From: Amblyomma americanum
Taxonomy: Eukaryota; Arthropoda; Arachnida; Ixodida; Ixodidae
Reading direction: 5' to 3'
DNA: 64,000 bases
Assembly: GCF_052857255.1 (NCBI RefSeq)
Contig: NC_135500.1
Coordinates: 165,846,683-165,910,682, forward strand
Part shown: positions 1-10,369 of the stretch, one piece after another
Layout of the letters: every line of letters starts with the position of its first letter
How positions within the stretch are numbered: position 1 is the first letter of the stretch
Made by a program: the position numbers and the translations under genes
Notes under the pieces: model-generated
Seen by the model: only the letters and a program-made list of their open reading frames with translations
The model's database searches: none
What the model was told of the DNA's origin: nothing

Positions 1-382
1 AAATGAAAACAGCTAGAACAGGCAACAGACATATAAATAACTAATGAAACAATAAACAAAGAGAATGAACGACCGATAACAGCCAAGTACAGCATATAGC
101 AAAATACAAACAAGAATAAAGCAAATACTAATATGAACGAATATGAAACCTCTGAAATACAAACTAGAAATACAATCATACACAATAAGAAACGTAATTA
201 GTGAACGCGTTACAGACAATCAGGCGTGAGTATACAGTATTAAAGAAATAATATTAATGACAACAAGTACACGTGATGAACAATTAAGGAGAGAAAAAAG
301 CAATATAATACCGGTGCAAACGCACAAGTGTAGTAAAGACAAAATGCATGAACGGGGAAGTTATGTATGAGAAAAAGAGTGC
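1..382 (-). other. 3' untranslated region of the LINE, continuing past the window edge
   Basis: After the RT stop codon at 383 the minus strand is T-rich with no conserved coding frame. A short open frame at 13-219 is hydrophobic only because of this T-richness. No polyadenylation signal plus simple-repeat tail, like those at 11.04 kb and 52.58 kb, is seen, so the element end lies to the left of base 1. Confidence 0.6.
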
Positions 383-1954
383 TCAAAGTGGAACGTCACG
401 GACATCCAATATAAAGGAAGGGAGAGAATTTTCGAATATATCAAGGTGAGGACAAAGAGAATTAAACAACTTTTGCATTCTGTCCAGAGGGGAGAGGGAG
501 TGCAGGAGCGCAGAAACTTGGAATGGTCTGAATTCCCTTATGCTCTTTCGCGGTACACGCAAAAGGATACGCGCTAGGAGCTGAGGGCATAGAATGTGAC
601 CATGAAGAAGTTTATACAAGAAAATTATATCTGCCCTCACGCGACGGCAGCTAAGAGAAGGAAGCTGCAGTGAGTTACTCCGTCTGGGACGAGAGCTGGA
701 AATTTTGCAAGAAAACCGATGTTGAAATATGCGTAAAAACTTTAGCTGAACTCTATCGATTTTTTCACAGTTCGACTGGCAAGTGCCGTTCCAAACAACA
801 GACGCATATTCCAAAAGCGGCAAGCATATGGAGAGGTAGAGCTTTAAGAAAGGAAGTGGGGATCGAAACTCTCTCGAAAGCCTACAGATGAAGCCGAGTG
901 TACGCATAGCCCGTATAGCAATGCGTTTTGTATGAGAGGAGAAGCTGAGGCTACGGTCGAAAAGTACGCCGAGGTCATTAATTTCATCAACCCTGGGCAG
1001 CGGCCTACCATTCACAGAATAAGAGTAGAGAAGACTGTGCGTTTTACGCGTAAATGAGACAACCTTGGTTTTAGATGAATTGAGAGTGAGCCCATTCTTC
1101 AAGCACCAATCAGAGAAGGCGGATATGTCAGATTGCAATGACAAGCAATCGTGAAGAGTATGTATTGCCTTGAACATTTTTATATCGTCCGCATAAAGGA
1201 GAAATGAGGAGTTTTTGACCACGGAGGAAACGTCATTGATAAAAACAGAGAACAGAAGCGGGCCTAATACCGAGCCCTGAGGAACTCCGCTGGTTGGAGT
1301 GTAAACAAATGAGGTCTGTCCATTTACACTGACAAAGCAGGACCGATCAAGAAGATAGTTGCGTAGGAGGGCTACAATTGAAACGTCGATCTCAAACAGC
1401 AGAAGCTTTTGAAGAAGTAATGAGTGAGTAACAACGTCGAAAGCTTTGCTCAAATCACAGTACACAGCGTCTACCTGACTCCTCTGAAGGACTTCAGCTG
1501 ATGTATACGTCATAAAAGTCACAAGGTTAGTTGTAGTAGAACGACCTTTTATGAAACCATGCTGATTATGTATGATTACATGTTTGAGGTGGAAGGAAAG
1601 TACTTTGTGCAAAGCTAATTCAAAAAGCTTAGAGGTTGCACAAAGAAGAGAAATGGGGCGGTAGTTCGAAACATCAGATTTGTTTCCTGATTTGAAGACA
1701 GGGAAAACACGCGCCGTTTTCCACACGCGGGGAAAGGCAGAATTTTTCAAACAGTTATTAAATATCGTGGTTAAAACTGGGACGAAGGTACTATTGAAGG
1801 CTTTTATTATGGCGGCTGGAATGCCATCAGGTCCAGGGGACAAAGATGGTTTCAAACACTTAAGACTCTCACTTACAAACTTCTCGTCGAGAAGAACGGA
1901 ATTATGTGCGCCAGCTGGAAGGCACACGGAGTCGCAACGTGGAGATTTGTACAC
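383..1954 (-). pseudogene. ORF2, reverse transcriptase half (out of frame with its endonuclease)
   Basis: Encodes the RT that would prime on nicked target DNA and copy the LINE RNA. Numbering from the first ATG (1954), the order is: motif 0/1 'LSPGPDGIP' (about 38-46), 'SNYRPISLL' (about 96-104), 'GFIKGRSTTTNLVTF' (about 133-147), motif A 'VYCDLSKAFD' with catalytic Asp167, motif B 'SGVPQGSVLGPLLF' (about 222-235), motif C 'YADD' (254-257), then 'LTLNSSKTK', thumb and C-terminal region. All three catalytic Asp residues are present. The frame stays open upstream of this ATG to about 2025, showing that the ATG is not the natural start. The region belongs to the same ORF2 as the endonuclease at 2017-3204 but lies one frame away. 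No RNase H follows, as expected for CR1. Confidence 0.92.
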
Positions 1955-2016
1955 GGAGGAAAAGTGTTGAGCAAAGCCGTCAGCGACATTCCGAATTTCA
2001 TTCCCATAAGAGTCAA

Positions 2017-3204
2017 CTAAGTGAATATGAATATATCAGATTTATTCGAACGCTTGCGAACGTATCGCCAGAATTCTGTAGGACGATTAGAGGCACTATT
2101 CTCTAAATATTCAAGATAGGACTCATGATCCCGCTTGTACAGGCGTTTGCAAAGGGAACGCAAGCGGCGAAATTCATCCGCCCATGTATCCAGCCCAGGG
2201 CGTTTCGCTTTATGGTGGGCCCGCTCCTTAAGTTTCAGCGCTGTTCTAAGTTCCTTGGAAAACCAGAACGGAAACTTGCTGCGAGCAGGAGTATGCAGAG
2301 GTATGTACTGGCGCATACCATTGAGAACTATTTCAGTGAAGCGACTGACTTGTTCGTCAACATCGCTGATTTCGCCTAAAACAGACCAGTCGACAGAAGA
2401 GAAGAAACCGAAGAGACCAACATAGTCGCCAAGTGCGTAAGCGAAACGGGGGGAATTCCCCGCACGATTTGAATTAGCAGATGGTGGGACAGAAACCGAA
2501 GCCGTTATTAGAATTGGAGGATGAAATTTGTCACAGCGAGTAAGTGAGATGTCAGATGACGAGACTCGAACATTTTCAAAATTAGATAAACAAATGTCAA
2601 GAACATTACCACAACAGTTTTCAATTAAATTGTGTTGCTGCAAGGTGTTAAAACCTATGAAATCTAAAAGCCGGTTGCACTTACTAACTACATAATGATT
2701 GTTGTGTGAATATGTAAACGTATTCCAGTTAATACCTGGAGTATTAAAATCCCCTAAAATGAGCAGTTTGTGCTTGCTATGAGAAGTGATAACATATTCA
2801 ATAGAATGTAGTACATCATCGTAGGCAGGAGGAGGCAGATTAGGGGAAATATAGAAAGCTGCCAATAAGAGTTTTTGATGTCGAGTTAAAGTGAGCTCTA
2901 ACCAGACAGATTCTTCGATGGTTTCCAGGTCGGAACGCCGAACGCACTGCACGGAACTGTCAATAGCAATGAGCACTCCCCCTCCCTTTTGTTTAGAAGC
3001 TGATTCAGGGCGGTCACTTCGAAAAACAGAATAGTTATTAGGAAAGAAGTCACCTGAGTTAACTTCGCTAGACAGCCAGGTCTCAGTAATTACAACAGCA
3101 GAGTAACAAGAGGCTAATGCATTAGAAAAAAATACAGGTCCCTTAGTCCGAAGACCTCGGGCATTTTGATAATATATATCCAAGTTAGGGTTGACTGCGA
3201 TCAA
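2017..3204 (-). pseudogene. ORF2, AP-type endonuclease half, ends at a frameshift stop
   Basis: N-terminal part of LINE ORF2, an exonuclease/endonuclease/phosphatase fold that nicks the target. Visible motifs in order: 'YYQNARGL' (Asn), 'VVITETWL' (catalytic Glu), 'GGGVLIAI', 'LLAAFYISPN', 'LILGDFNTPGINW' (catalytic Asp and Asn), then 'CDKFHPPI' where many relatives have SDH. The last third is the linker toward the RT. The reading frame meets a TAG just as the linker ends, while a coherent continuation runs into the RT in another frame. This fits one lost base (or two gained) near 2015-2030. The frame opens with TTG, not ATG, inside the end of ORF1 (20-base overlap, upstream TGA three codons away). 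ORF2 may therefore be translated by coupled re-initiation, or an ATG has been lost. Confidence 0.88.
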
Positions 3205-4237
3205 CCGTCAGCTCGGAAGGATGCAACATACCATCCAGGAGCTTTCCACGAAAAGCCTTGAAGATGCAGCCCGTAGGCCACATCGAAGGGTCAACAAGCT
3301 GATCATAAAATTCCGCGCTGACTGTGAGGTAGAAGGACGAGTAGGAGTCATATTTCGTTTTCAACTGCCGGCAGGTCAGGGGGGTGACGTTCACACACTT
3401 CAGATGGTTCGTCAGATCAGCCGACGTTGTCTCAGGGCACAGCTTGGAGACAAAAATAGCCTTCGGGCGCTTCTGAGGTCTGGCAACGTTCAGACTGGAT
3501 GAGCTCGACGAGCCAGTGATGGCTGGGCTTCGGTGCTTCTTCTGCGCCTCAGGCGAATTAACTACAAGTGGGGGGACAGATAAAGATGTCGGGCAGGTGG
3601 CCAAATCAACAGGTGCCATCCCACAGTGAAGGGCAGCAGAGTAGCTCTTGGATGGCTGGAACATACGGGAAGGACTGCTCGCGGACAGGGGCTCGACGAA
3701 AGGCGGATCACGCTGCGATGAAGCAGGGCGCCTCGCAAGCTCCTCGCGTAAGCTGCGAACATCAGCCCGCAGAGAGGCAACGACCTCGGCCTGGAGAGCG
3801 AGCGCCCGCGAGTTGTCACCACGAAGGCGCTCATTCTCCTCCCGCAGCTGGGCGACCTCGTCGCTCAGAAACGAGATTCCCTCAAGTGCGTCGAGGAGGA
3901 GAGCCCGAAGGGAGGCAAGCGCACCGTCAGGTTCGCCCGTCGGGGAGGAAGCGAGGGAACCGGTCGGGTCGGTCGGGTGATGGGGCTGGTGGGCCGTGGA
4001 AGAAAGGAATGCAGCCGCTGACTCGCCACCGTCGCTAGGCTTAGCACCGCCGCAAGACGACAAACACAGATTGCACATGAATGGTCGCGAGCCGGACTTC
4101 AAAAGCTGCAGCTCGTCGTCACTCCAAGTGACACACTTCGCGTGTACACGTTTGTTGCAGTCGGCACAACGAAAAAACTGCTGCTTACCAAAAAACGGAC
4201 GGGAGCACAGCACACATGCGTCCTTACTGGGCGCCAT
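3185..4237 (-). CDS. LINE ORF1 protein: PHD finger, coiled coil, RRM-like domain
   Basis: Intact 350-residue ORF1, the RNA-binding/chaperone protein of the retrotransposition particle. Start chosen at the ATG at 4237 because the protein begins there with the zinc-binding domain and everything upstream in the same frame is SINE sequence. Residues 8-58 form a C4HC3 PHD finger (C8, C11, C24, C27, H32, C35, C55, C58). Residues about 107-170 are a Leu/Glu/Arg heptad region, a likely trimer-forming coiled coil. A Ser/Pro-rich spacer follows. From about residue 262, 'KAIFVSKLCPETTSADL', 'LKTKYDSYSSFYLTV' and 'MWPTGC' match the conserved C-terminal region of arthropod CR1-type ORF1 proteins. It overlaps ORF2 by 20 bases. 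Domain function is family knowledge; intactness is read directly. Confidence 0.88.
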   Translation of the reverse strand: MAPSKDACVLCSRPFFGKQQFFRCADCNKRVHAKCVTWSDDELQLLKSGSRPFMCNLCLSSCGGAKPSDGGESAAAFLSSTAHQPHHPTDPTGSLASSPTGEPDGALASLRALLLDALEGISFLSDEVAQLREENERLRGDNSRALALQAEVVASLRADVRSLREELARRPASSQRDPPFVEPLSASSPSRMFQPSKSYSAALHCGMAPVDLATCPTSLSVPPLVVNSPEAQKKHRSPAITGSSSSSSLNVARPQKRPKAIFVSKLCPETTSADLTNHLKCVNVTPLTCRQLKTKYDSYSSFYLTVSAEFYDQLVDPSMWPTGCIFKAFRGKLLDGMLHPSELTVDRSQP

Positions 4238-4252
4238 GTTGGCGCCCAGTAA
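4224..4252. other. 12-base inverted repeat enclosing the ORF1 start codon
   Basis: TTACTGGGCGCC and GGCGCCCAGTAA are exact reverse complements separated by five bases. The ATG of ORF1 lies at the stem-loop junction. In RNA this would form a GC-rich hairpin over the initiation codon. It also coincides with the boundary between SINE-like sequence and ORF1, so it may be a by-product of that junction rather than a control element. Confidence 0.75.
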
Positions 4253-4631
4253 TAACTGGTTTTTGGGGAAAGGAAATGGCGCAGTATCTGTCTCATATAT
4301 CGTTGGACACCTGAACCGCGCCGTAAGGGATGGGATAAAGGAGGGAATGAAAGAAGAAAGGAAGAAGAGGTGCCGTAGTGGAGGGCTCCGGAATAATTTC
4401 GACCACCTGGGGATCTTTAACGTGCACTGACATCGCACAGCACACGGGCGCTTTAGCGTTTTTCCTCCATAAAAACGCAGCCGCCGCGGTAGGGTTCGAA
4501 CCCGGGAACTCTGGATCAGTACCTCTAATATTTCGCCTGCATCGAAATTCGACCACCGCGGCCGGGATCGAACCCGCGTCTTTCGGGCCAGCAGCCGAGC
4601 GTCATAAGCACTCAGCCACCGCAGCAGCCTG
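4246..4631 (-). repeat. tRNA-derived SINE (family A, Ruka-like), abutting LINE ORF1
   Basis: Minus strand begins with a tRNA-like head: 'gcggtggctgagtgcttatg' (box A region), then 'cgggttcgatcccgg' (box B, about 4563-4576). A second box-B-like palindrome 'gggttcgaaccc' at 4492-4503 suggests two fused tRNA-related units. The body carries the family signature 'cgttaaagatccccaggtgg', 'attattccggagccctccac', then a pyrimidine-rich run and 'gcgcggttcaggtgtccaac'. It is oriented like the LINE and ends within about 10 bases of the ORF1 ATG, so it occupies the place of the LINE 5' UTR. The ORF1 frame happens to be open through it. The best-preserved SINE copy in the window. Confidence 0.85.
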
Positions 4632-4885
4632 ACAAGAAAGGAGTCTGAATAAAAGGTACAGGACACAAAGCTTCACTGCTTGCTATCCACGAGAGAAAAC
4701 CAAAAGAAACCTAATTGAGAGCAATTTATTTTATGCAGCCCTTATGAAAGCCTTTATGAAAGGTGCACTATTGACTCAAACGTAATGTTCATCCTTTTGT
4801 TTTAAGGGAAGGATATCAAGCTCCCACAGAAACTTTCACTACCTAGTTCAAGAAAAAAAACTGGAGGAAGCACTTAAGCCTTGCC

Positions 4886-5150
4886 CTAAGGGTATGACGC
4901 GTTAGCGTTAATGGGTTAATGCCCATACATGCGGAACTGGCTTTCCTTTATTTTCTAATAATAGGTGGCTGGGAGTCCTCATATTACTCTTGGCGCAGTG
5001 GTGCAGCAGTTAAGCGATGGCCCAGATGATCACGTGACCTAGGTGGCCCACTGAGGCTGCTTTTCCGTGTTTTTTTCCTCTCGCAGCACAGACTCCGATG
5101 ACGAGGCCGGATTTTCTGAGGAACAGGAGCCGAAACGCAATCACGTTAAA
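4886..5150 (+). repeat. Dispersed repeat family B, copy 1 (tRNA-like SINE)
   Basis: Shares ordered blocks with 21041-21415 and 27930-28197: 'taagggtatgacgcgttagc', 'taatgcccatacatgc', 'agtcctcatattactc', 'gcgcagtggtgcagcagtta' (box-A-like), 'gaggccggattttctg' and a terminal 'cgttaaa'. No family A body sequence is present, so it is a separate family. About 100 bases shorter than copy 2, with the middle part compressed. Confidence 0.7.
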
Positions 5151-5639
5151 TACAACCACCACTCATAGAACCAAAATTAGGTTTTGCGAGTAATTCACAA
5201 CCTCTGCTTTTTGTCATTTTTGAGGATATGCAAAGCCTGCAGTGAGCAACCAAGATAATGACGGGAAAGTGAGCTTGTAGAAAGTACTGTTAAAAGCTCA
5301 GTGAAAGCGAACCTAAGTTCTCTTTTTGTTCGTAAAGATCACGAACATTAGCAATAATTCATGAGAGTCTCCAAAAAAACTGATGCCTATGAATTTTCAT
5401 ACCTGAACGGTCTATCATCACTGATTAGGAGAGAAGGATTTCTACGGAAAAAACCTTGACTGAAGGCCATTACCGCTGCTTTTTTGTTAGGGACCACCTA
5501 GATGCAAAAAAAAACAGCAACGCTTATAGCACTATTACAGAGTTTATTTTTGGTTTTCCAAATGAGGCAGAAAACAAGCTGATTGCTCGAGTCGAAGTGG
5601 TTTGATTATAGAGTTGCTCAGAAAATATAAACACGGAAG
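5151..5639. other. Intergenic, no feature seen
   Basis: A+T-rich sequence between two SINEs with only short A runs. No reading frame or repeat shared with the rest of the window was recognised. Confidence 0.5.
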
Positions 5640-5872
5640 CCGCCGCGGTGGCTCAGTGGTTATGGCGCTCGTCTGCTGACCCGTAAGACAAGCGTTCGAT
5701 CCCGGCCACGGTGGCTGAATTACGATTCCCCTAGAGGCCCGTGTACTTTGCGACGTAAGTTCTCGTTAAAAAATACCGGGTGGTCGAAATTTCCGGAGCC
5801 CTTCTCTACGGCGTTCCTAGTAGCCTGAATCGCTTTGGGACGTTAAACCCCCATAAACCAATCCGATAAATG
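5640..5872 (+). repeat. tRNA-derived SINE family A, copy 2
   Basis: Starts 'gccgccgcggtggctcagtg' with a clear box A, box B 'agcgttcgatcccgg' (5691-5705), then 'gaggcccgtgtactttgcga', 'gttctcgttaaaa', 'ccgggtggtcgaaatttccg' and the 3' block 'ctttgggacgttaaaccccc'. Full length apart from small indels. No clear target-site duplication was identified by eye. Confidence 0.85.
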
Positions 5873-7642
5873 CGGAAAACTCAGGCTGGCATATGCATGG
5901 GGGAAGAAGTAAAAGTTGAAGAGTGAAAGTGGTGGGGCATTTCTCATAATACACGGATTACATTAGGCTATTTTGCTGAACGCATCTGTTTCGTGCCTTG
6001 TATGACATCATTTTTCGGCAAATCAAGAATTAGTAACAGAAACGGGGACAAATACCAGGTGATAAAAATTCTTTATGGACTTAAAATTTAATAACGATTC
6101 AAGTAAAGCCGTCAAAACACACATTTCGATTGCTATGAAAATTATTAAGCGAAGTGTCATGCAGACGAGTTAAGTCATATAACCGCAAGCTACATGCCTC
6201 TATGAGTGCTAGTTCCCGCTTCATTTTTTTCCACTTCTGAGGTTCGTTCCTGAGTTTAGAGTCCGTTTGTAACTCCTGAAGCGAATGCACGTTGTTGCGC
6301 TGCAGTGGTAAGAATAAGAACGGGAGAGAGAGATGCTTGGAAGACTATGTGAGACAGAGGCAATGACAAAAATTCATGCTTTTGTTTTAACCTACTTTAA
6401 CAAAGCGCACAATTTGGTCTTGCACTAGGAAAAGGCTTGCAGTCTATTTAATAAACCAAGGAATGATGCTATTTGAATAAGCTGCTCCAGAATCCGGAAA
6501 AAGTTCAATGGAAAGGAAAAATTGATCACTTCTCAAGTAAACACCGCTGCTGAAGTCTGACATATTTGCATTGAACTGTGCCATATATTTATTAAACAAC
6601 TTCGAAAACGATTTTCTGGACATGACGTTTCATACTTCTCGATATAATATGCCACTTACTTGGAATATGTGAATGAAAGATGAGAAAAAATTGCTAAAAT
6701 TTTTCGCTATAGTCTTACTCTTTAATGTGTTGATCAGGATCTACTGCCCCTGCCATGCATGCACTGATAGCGCATTCTTCGTTATTTTGCACATAATAAC
6801 TTCTTATGATCCAATTTCTCATGATATGTTCTGAACACGAAAGCAATGCATCCCTTAACAAGGTTCTAACTTTTCGAAAACTAGAGACATGAGAAGCTAT
6901 TATCAGAATGTCTTGTCCTGTTGCGGTCACATAGCCTTGCTTGACTATTCGCCAGAAATACTGATGAATGAGAAGCTATTAACGCCATCAATATTATTAG
7001 AAACAAACGCTGTATCGAGTTGTCGTTTTTGGATGCTTCACTAGAAAGTTTATAAAGGTTCAGGTCTCACTTAAATTTTATGTACAATGCTCGGGCTCAT
7101 TGTCTGCGAGGAGACAGAAAACCTACTACCGTAGTGAACTTGTTCTGCACTTGCATAGCCAGCGGCAGTAAAGACGCGTTTCCGCAGATTCGGCCTCAAT
7201 GCGATATTTATAGCCGCATCCAAAGTTTTGTCCGAGCAACGCAGAATGGTAGCCCGAGTACGTGACTCCGTTCCCTCCATGGAACAGTAAAGCTGACAGA
7301 GGAGACCGCGGCTAGCTGTAGCAATAAAAGAGCTATGACGCCGCGTTTGTACCCATGGGGATGCCCGCTGCGGGCAGTACCGATGTGCCTAAAGAAATGT
7401 ACTACTGATAATTTTTCCGCGTTGGAAGTTGTGGCGCACAAATAAAATCATCACGGAGCAATTAATGTGCTGTACGCTGATAATCTCGCGACAGTGAGCT
7501 GTATTCACATGCGGGAAGCATTCCTCTTGGTCTGTTAAACCATGTGCTTTGGTGTAATGTGCTTTGCGCGATGGTGATGTCAGAGTACATAACCGGTTTA
7601 TGGTGATTGCAATTTGCACTGACCGTAGAGCAAAGCTCAAAC
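5873..7642. other. Intergenic, no gene recognised
   Basis: About 1.8 kb with only short open frames on both strands (none above 83 codons) and none protein-like. Nothing repeated elsewhere in the window was found. Confidence 0.5.
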
Positions 7643-7920
7643 CCGCCGCGGTGGGTCAGAATTTACGGCACCCGGCTGCTCGGCTGCGGTCTTTGTGGTC
7701 TGTCTTGTAATGCTCACAAAAAATTTAGCGTGTTGATGCCGTGATAAACAACGAACGAGGCCCAATTCTTGCACTTTTTGCCACTAATCTTGTGGCCATC
7801 GGGTCAAATCCCAGCCGTAATCGTCGCACTTACATAGAGGCGGAATGTAAAAACAGTAGTGTGCTATGGAACGTGAGTAAACGTTAAGAAACCCGTGCTG
7901 ATTGAATTTATTCCGCTAAA
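7643..7920 (+). repeat. Degenerate SINE family A, copy 3, interrupted
   Basis: The head 'cccgccgcggtgggtcag' and 'cggctgctcggctgcggtct' are family A. The expected box B appears only about 110 bases later as 'gggtcaaatcccagccgt', followed by body-like 'cacttacatagaggcgg' and 'gtaaacgttaag'. The intervening segment is flanked by 'tctttgtgg' and 'tcttgtgg', which could be a target duplication of a small inserted sequence. Strongly diverged. Confidence 0.55.
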
Positions 7921-8159
7921 ACTTATATTCTAGTCTTTCGGTCTGCTCTCACGATGTGGTTAAGATGTACGCTATCAAGTCAGTCAACTGATGCGCCTTG
8001 CCTTTTCTGACGAAAAATTCAACACCTTCTTTCAAATCTTTGTCTCAATGAGCCTTAGCCACCTATTACAAATCATAATTTCGCGCTTATATCTTGTATT
8101 GGCAAGCCTTTTGTCTGCTAGGCCACTCAGCTGTTGCTGACAATACGAAAAGAAAAGTG

Positions 8160-8800
8160 CATTCGATGAGAGATTTTGGGCTTTTTTCTGATTTTGAATT
8201 GAAAGCAAGGGTGTATCAGCTGCACAGGCTTGGCATTCTACCGTTCACCCCAACAAGCCCCCAAATCGCGTGTTTCATGCCCGCTGTGCACACGCTGCCA
8301 GCCTTGAAGCGCAGGATCGCTGTACGAGTCAGCAAGTGGTCTCCGTTGACAGAGGGTGCGCTCCAGGGCGCAAATCTAGCATTCCGGTGTTGCACGATTA
8401 AGTGCTGACTAATCGCTTGCCGCACGTCATCCGCGAGCCTGACACATTCAAGCATATGAGATGTGCTGGCGAGCTCGTCAGCCGCCTTATTCATTCCTAC
8501 CGCACAATGGCCCGTTGTCCACAGCAACCGGAGGCTAACCCCGCTGATGGCGAGAGCTGGGTCTTATGAACGTCGCATAGGAGGGGCGGTAATCAGCCAG
8601 TCTTTGAAAGTTTCTGCAGAACGGCACGCAATCTTTAAGAACTGCGCATTTAGCGGATGCTGGCCTCAAGGATAAGAAAATAATGAGTCTGAGGTTGACA
8701 GCAACGAGCTCGGGAGCACAGGAAGAGGTGAGGTGCAACAGGCGGCAGCACTGGCTGCTTTGTGACGCCGAGTTGGTAGCCCCGTCTGTCAAAGTGTCTC
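8160..8800 (-). pseudogene. Relic of an RNase H-bearing LINE (RNase H and C-terminal region)
   Basis: On the minus strand, 'TDGATNS' at about 8785 resembles the start of a LINE RNase H domain, and 'LLWTTGHCAVGMNKAADELA' (about 8460-8530) is the characteristic end, where active relatives have W-IPSH-G-xGNExAD-LA. The next 90 residues, ending near 8216 with 'RTAILRFKAGSV' and 'NGRMPSLCS', match the region after RNase H in I/LOA-type elements. The frame shifts at least once near 8535. No RT motifs were recognised upstream, so the 5' part is lost or too decayed. Assignment to the I/LOA group rests on the presence of RNase H and is inference. Confidence 0.65.
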
Positions 8801-8807
8801 GATTCTG

Positions 8808-8831
8808 CTATATATATACATACATACATAT
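8808..8831. repeat. Short TA/TACA microsatellite
   Basis: 'tatatatatacatacatac' within the 5' edge of the decayed LINE relic. It may be an expansion within the old element. Confidence 0.8.
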
Positions 8832-10369
8832 GGTGTCGCCCGTGAAAAGAAGCAGCTGTTCCGCATGCAGTTAGTGGAGCAAAAAGCACGCGAGCTGCGT
8901 GACGCTGCACTGAGGTATCTGGATTTTGTAGCAGTGCCTGACCTATGGCGGCAATACTCTGGTGGCAGTGCTGTAGGCGCCGGCTTCATGTAGAGCCCAT
9001 AGGTTTTCATGATGTCATCTTAACAGGTAATGCCGTCACTTCGAGAAATGAATTGCTCAAATCACTCAAGGATGTGTCGGCAAGCAATGAATTTTGGGAA
9101 TACGGCTGAGATACTTAATTTTGGCAGAACTACTAACATGCGCAAGAAGCACTGACGCTCTTCAAAAAGGAGCTTGAAGTGTCCTGTCGGTTATTAACAT
9201 CCCTTCAACGTTTCGGGCATGAGGATAATGAGGATAGTTATTGATAGGGTCATAGAGAGGCGGCAACGCTCAGTAGTAAACGTAAACGCAATATTAAAGA
9301 TATGATCTGATATCTCCCACGAGTTTTCCGTAATGAGCTGTCGTTAACGCTAATCTTGGCATGCATCAAATTCAGCTGAAGCCAATATTGCGAAAGCAAG
9401 AAGCACGCGATGAGTTCCTTCGTAATTAACGTCTTGATAAACAAGCGATGCGTGCCATGCTGCGCATATCGGCTGGCAGAGCTTGCAGATCTTGGTCCAT
9501 TTACTCTGCTTTTGATGGAAACTATGGCTGCTTAATGAAGCGTCATCGTCACTTTTTCGCTTCTTGTACATCACGGCGACAACCGGTGATTTTTTTTTTT
9601 TGTGAAGCGTTAATGAACATCGCTTTAATCTCGTCGCCTCATGCTGTCTTTTTACGAAGAAAAAGTTTGCGAGTTTAAGGTGTTTGAAAACAAAGCTTTG
9701 TCGTCATGAGTTTTTTAAAACGCAAAAAACAAAAATTCAAACAATTGCGGTCTCCACCATTTTTTTTGTGATATTGTTTCTAAATCACAAAAACAACTTG
9801 GATGCTGCTGCGCAGAGTCTGTACTGCATTGTAAAGAGAGGAATATAGGCCTCCTAGCCGAAATCAAAAACCACAACAATATTATCCAATATCCCCTGCG
9901 CTTCCTTTGTTGCCGATAGGAAAAAAGTTTATGAAACGTTGTTTCGGCACACAAGAACAAGGAAGTGGAGAGAGCAGACAGCAGAAACACTTGGCTCATG
10001 TTTTTGTGAGCCGATGTTTCATAATGTGATTCAGCATCAACTAGCCCTTCTTTTTACACTTAGTAAAATAATTTGAATGCGCATTCTGTGAAAGGCGAGG
10101 GGGAATTGGGAGATAAGTTCCTTTTTTAATCAAACTGCAAAAACAAATTTTCAGAATTTTCAATAACAAAAGTATTTTATCTATTTGAAAAAGATAACGT
10201 GATTCAGTACCTCGACTGAACTAGTCCCTACAGTTTTCTCTACTTTGTTAAGAAGCATGTTGGATACTCTGAATTCATACCCGCTGGAGTCATTGTAATG
10301 AATTAAAAGGAAATGTGAACAAAAAAAACTGTTTTTTATTCAATAGATAAGGTAATTAATAAGCATTAC
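8832..10369. other. Intergenic, no gene recognised
   Basis: The first 200 bases could be further decayed LINE sequence continuous with the RNase H relic, but no RT motif is readable. The rest is A+T-rich with homopolymer runs (for example T at 9590-9601). Confidence 0.45.

Larger units (their letters stand above)
1..4237 (-). mobile_element. CR1-group non-LTR retrotransposon (LINE), nearly complete, ORF2 frameshifted
   Basis: On the minus strand the order is ORF1 (PHD finger, coiled coil, RRM-like end), apurinic-type endonuclease, reverse transcriptase, then an untranslated tail running off the left edge of the window. ORF1 and ORF2 overlap by 20 bases. This two-ORF plan with a PHD finger in ORF1 and no RNase H after the RT is that of the CR1/L2 group. 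ORF1 is uninterrupted. ORF2 is broken once, between endonuclease and RT near 2020. The long open frames suggest a young insertion compared with the other LINE relics in this window. The 3' terminus lies outside the window, so tail type and target-site duplication cannot be read. Clade assignment below 'CR1 group' is inference. Confidence 0.9.

Noticed and set aside
3568..4430. Several long plus-strand frames opposite LINE ORF1 (up to 156 codons)
   Set aside because: Antisense shadows of the G+C-rich ORF1, which has the conserved PHD and coiled-coil pattern on the other strand.
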